Of a DNA stretch of 64,000 bases, positions 50,045 through 57,651 are shown one piece after another. Position numbers and translations under genes: made by a program. Below the pieces are notes generated by a model, which searched no databases, was not told the DNA's origin, and worked only from the letters and a program-made list of their open reading frames with translations. This stretch comes from Cyclobacteriaceae bacterium (GTDB lineage Bacteria; Bacteroidota; Bacteroidia; Cytophagales; Cyclobacteriaceae): contig JAEUUF010000022.1 in assembly GCA_016787645.1 (NCBI GenBank), positions 1 through 64,000 on the forward strand. The letters are read 5' to 3'. Each line of letters begins with the position of its first letter. Position 1 is the stretch's first letter.

Positions 50045-50071
50045 CGGTGGCTGAGGCTCCCGAAGCCACCG
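50045..50071. repeat. REP-like palindrome, reverse copy
   Basis: CGGTGGCT-GAGGCTCCCGA-AGCCACCG, with an eight-base-pair stem, lies three bases before the end of folB. It is the reverse form of the elements at 47597-47825, and may serve as the folB-divIVA terminator. Confidence 0.7.
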
Positions 50072-50074
50072 AAC

Positions 50075-50437
50075 CTACCCCCTCTCCTCCCTGATCGTCA
50101 CCGCCGCCTTCTTGCACACGCCGCCGATCGGCGGGTTGAACTTGGCAATCGTTACAGTTACCGACAGGGCCTGGGGAAAACGACGGAGCACCTGGGCCGC
50201 GATGGCGTGACCAACGCGCTCCAGCAGCTTGGAGGGCTTCGCCATCTCCTCCTTTACTACTTCATACAATCCTTCGTAGTTGATTGTGCCGCCGAGGTCA
50301 TCGGCAAACGCCGAAGCGTCGATAGCGGTGTCGACTACGACATCGACTTCAAACTTGTTTCCCGACGATCGCTCCTGGGGATAAACTCCGTGGTACGCGT
50401 GAAATTCGAGGCCCTCGAGACTGATCCTTCCGGTCAT
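50075..50437 (-). CDS. folB: Dihydroneopterin aldolase
   Basis: A 120-residue protein of the FolB family. RISLEGLEFHAYHGVYPQER holds the catalytic region (the expected E and Y/H), and TINYEGLYEVVKEEM, LLERVGHAIAAQVL and TVTIAKFNPPIGG complete the tunnelling fold. It converts dihydroneopterin to hydroxymethyldihydropterin in folate synthesis. Its ATG overlaps the stop of the DivIVA-like gene (ATGA), so the two are coupled. Confidence 0.93.
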   Translation of the reverse strand: MTGRISLEGLEFHAYHGVYPQERSSGNKFEVDVVVDTAIDASAFADDLGGTINYEGLYEVVKEEMAKPSKLLERVGHAIAAQVLRRFPQALSVTVTIAKFNPPIGGVCKKAAVTIREERG

Positions 50438-51129
50438 GCCACTTCGTCGAAGAACGAGCGCATCGGCTCGGCCGGGGTTGTGGTAGTCGGGGCGGGTGAA
50501 GGCGCGGCTGCTTTCGGCACATGCATCCGGCGGCTCTCCTGCTCACCGGGGATCGTCAGCTTCTTGGCTTCGCGCTTGGCCATGGTCAAATGCTCATCCA
50601 CGTTGAACTGGTTGGCTTTCTGATGGCTGCGCTCATAGCGGTCGAGTACTTCGCCGGCGAGCCGCTTGAGATCGTCCAGCAGGTTGTTGCGCTGGGCCTC
50701 AATCGTTTTATAATGCTGCGCCAGCTCTTTAAGGTTTTCTTCCATATCGGCCAGCAACTGGCGTGACGTCATTTCCGCGTCTTCCAGGATATTGCGCGCT
50801 TTGTCGCGGGCTTCATGAAGGATTGCCTCGGCGCTCATCTGTGCTTCACGGAGGTGCAACTCCGCGGCCTTGTTGGCTTGCTCGATCACGTTGGCCCCGG
50901 TGTCTTCGGCGGTCTTTAGTGTCTTAAAGAGCGAGCTCTCCACTTCGCGCAGCTTGGCCACTTCGCGCTCGCTGGCTTCCAGTTTGAGGCGCTGTTCCTT
51001 GACTTCGTCCATCATGCGCTCCCACTCCTGCGAAAGCGAAAGAAGAAACGCGTTGACTTCATCCTTGTCGTAGCCGCGCAGCGTACGCTCAAAGGTTTTT
51101 TGACGGATTTCCAGCGGTGTTACTTTCAT
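50434..51129 (-). CDS. DivIVA domain-containing protein
   Basis: A 231-residue coiled-coil protein. The N-terminus has the DivIVA signature TPLEIRQKTFERTLRGYDKDEVNAFL, then a long coiled coil (about 30-190) and a proline/alanine-rich low-complexity region before SFFDEVA. DivIVA proteins sense curved membrane and localise division or polar factors. It could link cell morphogenesis with folate synthesis only by gene position. The gene is followed immediately by folB. Confidence 0.9.
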   Translation of the reverse strand: MKVTPLEIRQKTFERTLRGYDKDEVNAFLLSLSQEWERMMDEVKEQRLKLEASEREVAKLREVESSLFKTLKTAEDTGANVIEQANKAAELHLREAQMSAEAILHEARDKARNILEDAEMTSRQLLADMEENLKELAQHYKTIEAQRNNLLDDLKRLAGEVLDRYERSHQKANQFNVDEHLTMAKREAKKLTIPGEQESRRMHVPKAAAPSPAPTTTTPAEPMRSFFDEVA

Positions 51130-51147
51130 GACGTAGGGGTTTTCAGT

Positions 51148-52098
51148 TTAAAAAATTACGTCCCAAATGGAGATCGTCCGGTCATCACTGGCGCTGGCCA
51201 CCTGGTTGTTGAACGAGGACCACAGCAACTTGTTGACCGATGTGCCGTGTCCCGCGTGTCGTGCCTTGTCGATGACTTTCAACAACGTCAGGTCTTCGGT
51301 GCGCCAGACCTTGACGGACTTGTCCATGCTGCAAGTTACAAAATGTTTGCCATCCGGGCTAAGGCGGAGGTCGTTGATGGCGAACAGGTGGGCAGCCACC
51401 TCTCGTTGTAACCCATATTTTTCGGCAGAATTCCATGCTTTTAGCCGGGCATCCCGCGACCCGCTGAGCAGCACCCGGCCATCCGGCGTGTACTGGAGGC
51501 AGAACACGGAATTGGCATGCGCCACAAAGTCGGCCACGACGGCAAAGTCCTCCATCCGGAAGACGCGAATCCGGTGGTCGCTGTACCCGACAGCAAACTC
51601 CTGTTGGTCCGGCCGCACGGCGATGCACCTCGCCTTTTGCGATGAAGCGGTCAACCGGCGCTCCACCTTCATGGCCGTGAGGTCCACCACCGACACTGAT
51701 CCATCACCCGCGGCCACCAAGGCTTTGTTACCCGCGATCGCGATGTCGAAAATGGCCGCATCGGTGAGCTTCAAGGAACGCACCTCTTGCTTCGCCCTCC
51801 AGTCCAGCACATGCAAGCCCTGGAAGTTGTGGCCCGCGAGCAGGAGGTCGGTAGCTGGATCATAGCGCAGCGCGTATACCGATGCGCCCATCTGGGCGAT
51901 ACGCTGCCCTTCATCGCTACCCATTTGCCATTGCACAATCATCCCGTCGCCTGAACCAGAAAAGAACATAGGGGTATGGGGGATGCCTTCCAGGGCAAAC
52001 ACGCTGTCGTGATGCCCGGTGAGTGTCACCACCTTGTTGACCTGGACGGTACCCATGAAATATTCTCCCGTTTTAAAAGTAACTTTCACAAAATTCAT
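51148..52098 (-). CDS. WD40 repeat protein
   Basis: A 316-residue protein made of seven WD40-like blades, for example NKVVTLTGHHDSVFALEG, AHANSVFCLQYTPDGRVLLSGSRDARLKAWNS and SPDGKHFVTCSMDKSVKVWRT. No signal peptide is seen, so it is cytoplasmic. Such solitary WD40 proteins act as scaffolds; no specific partner can be named. Start at 52098, although MGTVQVNKVVTLTGH 14 codons later is also possible. It lies 18 bases before the DivIVA-like gene on the same strand. Confidence 0.85.
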   Translation of the reverse strand: MNFVKVTFKTGEYFMGTVQVNKVVTLTGHHDSVFALEGIPHTPMFFSGSGDGMIVQWQMGSDEGQRIAQMGASVYALRYDPATDLLLAGHNFQGLHVLDWRAKQEVRSLKLTDAAIFDIAIAGNKALVAAGDGSVSVVDLTAMKVERRLTASSQKARCIAVRPDQQEFAVGYSDHRIRVFRMEDFAVVADFVAHANSVFCLQYTPDGRVLLSGSRDARLKAWNSAEKYGLQREVAAHLFAINDLRLSPDGKHFVTCSMDKSVKVWRTEDLTLLKVIDKARHAGHGTSVNKLLWSSFNNQVASASDDRTISIWDVIF

Positions 52099-52119
52099 TC
52101 CATCCCCTAGAATAACCTA

Positions 52120-52746
52120 ATGCTTTCCTCCATCGAATCGTTGGGGCCCGGGCGGGCCTGGGGGCTTTGGCTGATCACCGAAAGCGAGCCCGACCTTTCC
52201 TACCTCTCCTTCGAAAGCAGTCCCGACGACATCCTCCACCCACAAAAGCGGCTCGAGTGGCTCGCCGGCCGGGCGCTCATCAAGGCGCTGGTGGAACACA
52301 TTGGCCTCTCCTATGAAGGTCTCCGCAAAGACGAGTTTGGAAAGCCTTTCCTTAAAACGCATCCTCACTCCATTTCATTGTCCCATTCTTATCCATATGT
52401 CGCCGCACAGATCGACGCAGAACAGCCCGTGGGTATTGATGTGGAGCAGGTTCGGGCAAAACTGGCGAGCGTAGGGCCGCGAGTGCTATCACCGGAAGAG
52501 GTTGCCGATGCCGGGGACAATAACGTGAAGCTTTGCATTTACTGGTGCGCCAAAGAAGCGCTTTACAAGATTCATGGCAAGCGCAACGTCATGTTCACCG
52601 ATCACCTCCGCATTCAGCCTTTCGAACTTGCCGATCAGGGCCGGCTGACCGGTCTCATCGATCTATCTCCAGTCAAAACGAATGTAAACCTCCGTTATCG
52701 CGTTACCAAAGAGTATGTACTGGTATATACGGAAGCAGCCCATTAA
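52120..52746 (+). CDS. 4'-phosphopantetheinyl transferase superfamily protein
   Basis: A 208-residue enzyme. The Sfp/AcpS-type motifs are SLSHSYPYVAAQ, PVGIDVEQVR and WCAKEALYKIHG (metal and CoA binding). It transfers phosphopantetheine from CoA to carrier proteins. The target carrier cannot be told from the window; no polyketide or peptide synthetase is near. It is divergent from the WD40 gene and is followed four bases later by the redoxin gene. Confidence 0.9.
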   Translation: MLSSIESLGPGRAWGLWLITESEPDLSYLSFESSPDDILHPQKRLEWLAGRALIKALVEHIGLSYEGLRKDEFGKPFLKTHPHSISLSHSYPYVAAQIDAEQPVGIDVEQVRAKLASVGPRVLSPEEVADAGDNNVKLCIYWCAKEALYKIHGKRNVMFTDHLRIQPFELADQGRLTGLIDLSPVKTNVNLRYRVTKEYVLVYTEAAH

Positions 52747-52749
52747 ACC

Positions 52750-53313
52750 ATGAGGCAACTACTCGCCATCTTATTGGTCATCGTCACTGCCCCCCTGGCG
52801 GCACAGGCTCCGGTGAAGAATTTCACGTTGACAGATGTGGCAACAGGGCACCCCGTTTCCCTCGATCAATATGCCTCCTCGGCGGCAATTGTCGTGTTGT
52901 TCACGAGTAATGAATGCCCGTTTGACAGTTACTATAGCGACCGCATCGCAAAAATGATCACGGAATACCAGGGTAAGGTTCAATTCCTGCTGATCAACTC
53001 CCACCTCGATCCGGAAGAGTCAGAGGAGAAAATGAAACTGAAGTCATCTGCCTGGAGTGCCCCCTACCTCGCCGATAAAGACCAACTGGCTATGGCGGCG
53101 CTGGGCGCAAAGCGCAGCCCCGAAGCGTTCGTCCTGCGCCATGAGAAAACTCATTTTGGGGTGCTGTACAGCGGCGCCATCGATGACAACGCGCAGGAAC
53201 CGGAGGCGGTCACCCAGCATCACTTGCGAAACGCACTGGATAAAATTCTTTCCGGCAAGCATACAGGACATCACCAGGTTCGCGGAGCGGGTTGCACCAT
53301 CCGCAAGAAATAG
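52750..53313 (+). CDS. Secreted redoxin/AhpC-TSA-type thioredoxin-like protein
   Basis: A 187-residue exported protein (signal peptide to PLAAQA). The thioredoxin fold is shown by NFTLTDVATGHPVSLDQYASSAAIVVLFTSNECPFDSYYSDRI and VQFLLINSH. The usual CxxC site is here reduced to a single Cys in NECPF; a second Cys occurs late (GAGCTI). This fits the redoxin family that often reads NxCP, and it may act as peroxidase or not be catalytic. Likely co-transcribed with the phosphopantetheinyl transferase gene. Confidence 0.8.
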   Translation: MRQLLAILLVIVTAPLAAQAPVKNFTLTDVATGHPVSLDQYASSAAIVVLFTSNECPFDSYYSDRIAKMITEYQGKVQFLLINSHLDPEESEEKMKLKSSAWSAPYLADKDQLAMAALGAKRSPEAFVLRHEKTHFGVLYSGAIDDNAQEPEAVTQHHLRNALDKILSGKHTGHHQVRGAGCTIRKK

Positions 53314-53322
53314 ACGGAACAA

Positions 53323-54177
53323 TCAAACACCGAGGTCGCCTCCATCGGAGATCTCGACCAGGAGAAGCTTCACTTCCTCCGCCTTCGCATGTTCACCCAT
53401 CTTCTCAAAAGACATGATCAGGTTGCGCAGGGCCCGTCGGATGATTTCCAAATTGTCGCAAGGCTCGAAGAAAGAATTCTGGGGTACGAGGTGAAGCTCG
53501 TTGATATAGTTCTCAATGTCCTGCCGTGTAAAAATGAGCCCGCGGTTGAAGGCGTTGATATAAAAAGGAGTATTCTGCGCATCCTTATAAGTGAGAATAA
53601 ACAGGTTCGGCAGGTTCACACCGAATACCGGCAGCTTCAGCTTCTGCGCCACCAACATGTAGATCACACACAGGGTGATGGGATTCCCTTTGCGGGTTTC
53701 CAACACGATGTTGATCATGGAATTGCCTGGTGAATGGAAGTTCTTGGTGTTGGCGCCAAACCGAAGTTTGTTGAACAACACCCCGTTGACCACCTTGATC
53801 TGGTCCATGGGATGCAGGTCGGCACGAAACTCAAGCCAGGTCTCATAGTAGATCTGCTCGAGTTCCTGTTTCAGTTTTTCGAGATCAAGGTCAGGATATT
53901 GAATAGTCGCGACGATCCACATCCCTTCCAGCAGGTCTTTGGAGGGGCCATTGTACCAACCAAGCAGCCGTTCCTTCAGCAGGTCGAACTGCAGATCATG
54001 AATGATCGACTCGATCCTCGACTGCAAGGCCGGGCTGAAGTTGGTTTCCCATTCTTTCTCCAGGAACGGGATCGCCTGGGTTCCCAATGACCGGATCTTT
54101 TCCTCCACATGGGCGGACACCTGCTTGTCTTCGTCGTCGAGCAGGGAAATGAGCGCCTTTAGTTCCTTTTCATCCAT
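53323..54177 (-). CDS. Transglutaminase-like superfamily protein (SirB1-type N-terminal domain)
   Basis: Start at 54177 (MDEKELKALISLLDDED), 284 residues. The SirB1/Transglut_core2 region spans the middle: LHPMDQIKVVNGVLF, NSMINIVLETRKGNPITLCVIYMLVAQKLKLPVFGVNLPNLF. An N-terminal segment with IPFLEKEWE and HEAT-like helices precedes it, and the C-terminal part is helical. Activity is not established for this family. The gene is next to the acyl-CoA carboxylase gene on the same strand, two bases away. Confidence 0.85.
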   Translation of the reverse strand: MDEKELKALISLLDDEDKQVSAHVEEKIRSLGTQAIPFLEKEWETNFSPALQSRIESIIHDLQFDLLKERLLGWYNGPSKDLLEGMWIVATIQYPDLDLEKLKQELEQIYYETWLEFRADLHPMDQIKVVNGVLFNKLRFGANTKNFHSPGNSMINIVLETRKGNPITLCVIYMLVAQKLKLPVFGVNLPNLFILTYKDAQNTPFYINAFNRGLIFTRQDIENYINELHLVPQNSFFEPCDNLEIIRRALRNLIMSFEKMGEHAKAEEVKLLLVEISDGGDLGV

Positions 54178-54179
54178 GG

Positions 54180-55805
54180 CTACGTTTGAATCACCCCTAC
54201 ATTGAACTTCTTCACCTTCGCATGGTTGGCGGCTTCGATGCCTGCCGAAAGATATTGGCGTGTATCGAGAGGGTCGATCACCTGGTCTACCCATAACCGT
54301 GCTGCCGCGTAGTAGGGCGACAGATGCTCGTTATATCGGTCGGTAATCTCTTTGAGCAACGCCGCCTCTTCTTCCTTGGTTATTTTTTCTCCCTTGGTCT
54401 TCAACGCACTCACACGAATCTGCAGCAGTGTCTTCGCCGCCGAGGCCCCGCTCATCACCGCAATCTGGGCCGTGGGCCAGGCGAGTATCAGCCGGGGGTC
54501 GTATGCTTTTCCGCACATGGCATAATTGCCCGCGCCGTATGAGTTTCCGATGATCACGGTGAATTTAGGCACCGTCGAGTTGGCCACTGCGTTGACCATC
54601 TTGGCGCCGTCCTTGATAATCCCGCCTTGCTCTGCCTTGCTGCCAACCATAAATCCGCTGACGTCCTGCAGGAATACCAGGGGAATCTTGCGCTGGTTAC
54701 AATTCATGATAAAGCGCGCGGCTTTGTCGGCCGAATCGGAGTAGATAACACCGCCCATCTGCATCTCCCCTTTTTTGGTCTTTACCACCTTGCGCTGGTT
54801 GGCCACGATGCCTACCGCCCACCCGTCGATTCTTCCGTAGCCGCAGATAATGGTCTTGCCGTATAGCGCCTTGTACTCATCAAATTCAGAACCGTCGACC
54901 AGGCGCTGGATCACCTCCATGGTGTCGTAAGGCTTTGAACGGTCGGACGGAAATATCCCGTAGATGTCGGCTGGATTCACCTTGGGCAGAGCCGGGGCGA
55001 TCCGGTCGAAGCCGGCTCGTGGACGATCACCTATTTTCCCAATAATCGACCGGATGTAATCCAGGCACGCTTGATCGTTGGGGAACTTGTTGTCCGTGAC
55101 TCCGGAAAGCTCGCAATGTGTCGTGGCCCCGCCGAGTGTCTCGTTGTCAATTTCCTCGCCAATGGCGGCCTTCACAAGATAGGAGCCTGCCAGAAAAATA
55201 GAACCCGTCTTATCGACAATCATCGCTTCATCGGACATGATGGGGAGGTAAGCGCCGCCGGCCACACAACTTCCCATAATCGCAGCAATTTGCACGATAC
55301 CCATGGACGACATCTTCGCGTTGTTGCGAAACTGGCGCCCGAAATGCTCTTTGTCGGGAAAGATTTCGTCTTGCATCGGGAGAAAAACCCCGGCGCTGTC
55401 CACCAGGTAGATGATGGGCAACCGGTTCTCCATGGCGATCTCCTGGATGCGGAGGTTCTTCTTCGCCGTGATGGGGAACCAGGCACCTGCCTTGACAGTG
55501 GCATCGTTGGCTACGATCGCACACAAACGACCGGAAATTCTTCCAAGTCCAGCAACCACGCCTCCGCCGGGGCAGCCGCCGACGTCTTCATACATTTCTT
55601 CACCGGCCAGGGTGCCGATTTCGATAAACTCCGTGTCTTTGTCGGTTAGGTACGCAATGCGCTCGCGGGCGGTGAGTTTGCCTTTCTGATGCTGCTCTTC
55701 AATTTTCTTTTCGCCTCCGCCGAGGCTGATGCGCTTGATGCGGGAACTCAGCTGGAAGCAGAGCTGCTTAAAAACATCTTCGTTCCGGTTGAATTCCAGA
55801 TCCAT
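54180..55805 (-). CDS. Acyl-CoA carboxylase beta subunit (methylcrotonyl/propionyl-CoA type)
   Basis: A 541-residue carboxyltransferase. N-terminal RISLGGGEKKIEEQHQKGKLTARERI, then IYLVDSAGVFLPMQDEIFPDKEHFGR, MGSCVAGGAYLPIMSDE and GGATTHCELSGVTD; the C-terminal half has FLQDVSGFMVGSKAEQGG and GNSYGAGNYAMCGKAYDPR. This is the MccB group. It transfers CO2 from carboxybiotin to 3-methylcrotonyl-CoA or propionyl-CoA. The biotin subunit is not in the window. It lies just upstream of the transglutaminase-like gene. Confidence 0.9.
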   Translation of the reverse strand: MDLEFNRNEDVFKQLCFQLSSRIKRISLGGGEKKIEEQHQKGKLTARERIAYLTDKDTEFIEIGTLAGEEMYEDVGGCPGGGVVAGLGRISGRLCAIVANDATVKAGAWFPITAKKNLRIQEIAMENRLPIIYLVDSAGVFLPMQDEIFPDKEHFGRQFRNNAKMSSMGIVQIAAIMGSCVAGGAYLPIMSDEAMIVDKTGSIFLAGSYLVKAAIGEEIDNETLGGATTHCELSGVTDNKFPNDQACLDYIRSIIGKIGDRPRAGFDRIAPALPKVNPADIYGIFPSDRSKPYDTMEVIQRLVDGSEFDEYKALYGKTIICGYGRIDGWAVGIVANQRKVVKTKKGEMQMGGVIYSDSADKAARFIMNCNQRKIPLVFLQDVSGFMVGSKAEQGGIIKDGAKMVNAVANSTVPKFTVIIGNSYGAGNYAMCGKAYDPRLILAWPTAQIAVMSGASAAKTLLQIRVSALKTKGEKITKEEEAALLKEITDRYNEHLSPYYAAARLWVDQVIDPLDTRQYLSAGIEAANHAKVKKFNVGVIQT

Positions 55806-55825
55806 GGGTTGAGGCAGTAAACCGA

Positions 55826-56821
55826 TCAGTTCGACTTGGTGGCAGGAGCAGCCGCAGCCGCCGCTTTCTTCTTCTCTTCTTCCATCTTCTTCAGATCGCG
55901 CTCCACCTTCTTGTGGCTCTTGCCCAACGGGGAAGTAAAGTGCTTTGGATAGTGGTTGATGTGTTCCACCAGGCTGTCCATGCGCAGCATCAGGCGATTG
56001 AGATTGACGTAGAGCGTGTCCTCCGTCATGAGTTTGCTCATGGTATTGTCACCCTTCTTCAAACGGACGAGGGTTTCGTTCAAGCTGGCCAGCGTCTGTT
56101 GGGTCCTGATCATGGTCTTGTTCAGCTCGATGCGCTTGAGTGAATCCGACAACATCTCCAGGTTCTTGAGGGTGGGCTTCAGTTCATTGAGGGTACCGTT
56201 GATGTTCGACGCCACATCGGTGAAGTTACCGGACAGCACCGTGATTTTGTCATTCGCATTAAGCAGGGTGGAATTCAGGATATCGGGTGTCGCCTGTAGT
56301 TTCCGGAAGATGGAGTCCAACTGCTGTGAATTGCGGCTCAGGTTGTCGATCACGATGTTGAATTTGCCGAGCGTGGTCTGCAGGTTGCTACCGAGTGGTT
56401 CGGCTGTATTCTTGAGCAGTTCAAACATGCCTTTGGCAAGTTCTGCTTCAATGGTGTCACCCGGGTTCTTGGGGTGACTTAGGTCCCCAATGTTGAGCAC
56501 GATAAAGTTACCACCCAACAATTCGCTGTCGAGGATAGCCTTGGTGGAATCGCCCAACTTGATCTTGGAATCGATGTCGATTTCAACAAGGACCTTGTGA
56601 TTCATTTCCGGGAGGATGCGGATATCGCTGACGCGACCTACCGCAAAGCCATTGACCTTAACCGGGTTTGAAACGGCCAGGTTGTTGGCATTATCATAGA
56701 CCACGTAATACTTCTTCGTCGTGGTAAAGAAATCGATCCCCTTGAGAAAGTAGAATCCATAGTATAGCGCCACCAAGGCTATCACCGCAAACACACCCAC
56801 CTTGAATTCCTTGTTTCTCAC
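55826..56821 (-). CDS. MlaD/Mce family lipid-transport protein
   Basis: A 331-residue protein starting at GTG. A signal anchor (KEFKVGVFAVIALVALYYGFYFLKG) precedes one MCE domain: YYVVYDNANNLAVSNPVKVNGFAVGRVSDIRI, LVEIDIDSKIKLGDSTKAILDSELLGGNFIVLNIG. The rest is a helical region and an Ala-rich end (KKKAAAAAAPATKSN). MCE proteins form hexamers that carry phospholipids between inner and outer membrane. It is next to the amidase gene on the same strand, six bases after it. Confidence 0.93.
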   Translation of the reverse strand: MRNKEFKVGVFAVIALVALYYGFYFLKGIDFFTTTKKYYVVYDNANNLAVSNPVKVNGFAVGRVSDIRILPEMNHKVLVEIDIDSKIKLGDSTKAILDSELLGGNFIVLNIGDLSHPKNPGDTIEAELAKGMFELLKNTAEPLGSNLQTTLGKFNIVIDNLSRNSQQLDSIFRKLQATPDILNSTLLNANDKITVLSGNFTDVASNINGTLNELKPTLKNLEMLSDSLKRIELNKTMIRTQQTLASLNETLVRLKKGDNTMSKLMTEDTLYVNLNRLMLRMDSLVEHINHYPKHFTSPLGKSHKKVERDLKKMEEEKKKAAAAAAPATKSN

Positions 56822-56827
56822 TTGTTG

Positions 56828-57607
56828 TTAGTTTATCGCTTCCACATGCGCTTTGTATTCCTTGAAGGCCCGGTAAATTCCCGAGGCGATCAGTTCCTGC
56901 CCGTTCGTTTCACTTAGGAACTTCTCTTCTTTCTTGTTGGTGAGGAAACCCACTTCAATCAACACGCTGGGCATGGCCGTGCGCCATAGCACCCAGAATC
57001 CCGCCTGTTTCACCCCGTGACTCTTGCGGCCCAGGCGGCTCTTGAATTGAGATTCCACTTTCTCGGCAAACTTGAGGCTGCTTTCCTGGAATGCACTTTG
57101 CGCCAGCGAGAACAAGATGTAGGATTCAGGACTATTCGGATCAAAGCCTTCATACCGTTGTTCGTAGTTGTTGTCAAGCAAGATCACGGCGTTTTCGCGT
57201 TTGGCTACATCCAGGTTTCCTTCGGTCTTATGTAGTCCCATCACATATGTCTCGGTGCCATAGATCTCTTCCCGGGGCACGGCGTTGGCATGGATACAGA
57301 TGAAAAGGTCTGCCTTTGCCTTGTTGGCGATGTCTGCCCGTTCGTCCAGGGCAAGGTATTTATCCCCTTTGCGCGTATAGATCACCTTGACCCCCGGCAT
57401 GTTCTTTTCGATGTAAGCGCCCACCTTCAGGGCCACTTTCAGGGCAACGTCCTTTTCCTTTACAAACTGGCCATGTGTGCCGGGGTCTTTACCCCCGTGC
57501 CCGGCATCGATAACGACCGTGTCCACGGTATTTACCGCGGGCCGGTTCACTGCCGACGAGTTTAGCAAGGTTATTGCTAACAAAAAGGCCTTAGTTCTAA
57601 AGTTCAA
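56828..57607 (-). CDS. N-acetylmuramoyl-L-alanine amidase
   Basis: A 259-residue amidase_3 protein starting at TTG. VDTVVIDAGHGGKDPGTHG carries the first zinc His and Glu, LFICIHANAVPREE the second His, and PSVLIEVGFLTNKKEEKFL the catalytic Glu. A signal-like stretch (FLLAITLLNSSAV) marks export. It cleaves the amide between MurNAc and the peptide of peptidoglycan. It lies in a divergent head-to-head pair with lptD, 44 bases apart, and precedes the Mce gene. Confidence 0.93.
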   Translation of the reverse strand: MNFRTKAFLLAITLLNSSAVNRPAVNTVDTVVIDAGHGGKDPGTHGQFVKEKDVALKVALKVGAYIEKNMPGVKVIYTRKGDKYLALDERADIANKAKADLFICIHANAVPREEIYGTETYVMGLHKTEGNLDVAKRENAVILLDNNYEQRYEGFDPNSPESYILFSLAQSAFQESSLKFAEKVESQFKSRLGRKSHGVKQAGFWVLWRTAMPSVLIEVGFLTNKKEEKFLSETNGQELIASGIYRAFKEYKAHVEAIN

Positions 57608-57651
57608 GGGGTAGTGAGACGATCTAATTTGACATAAATTCGCACAAAATC

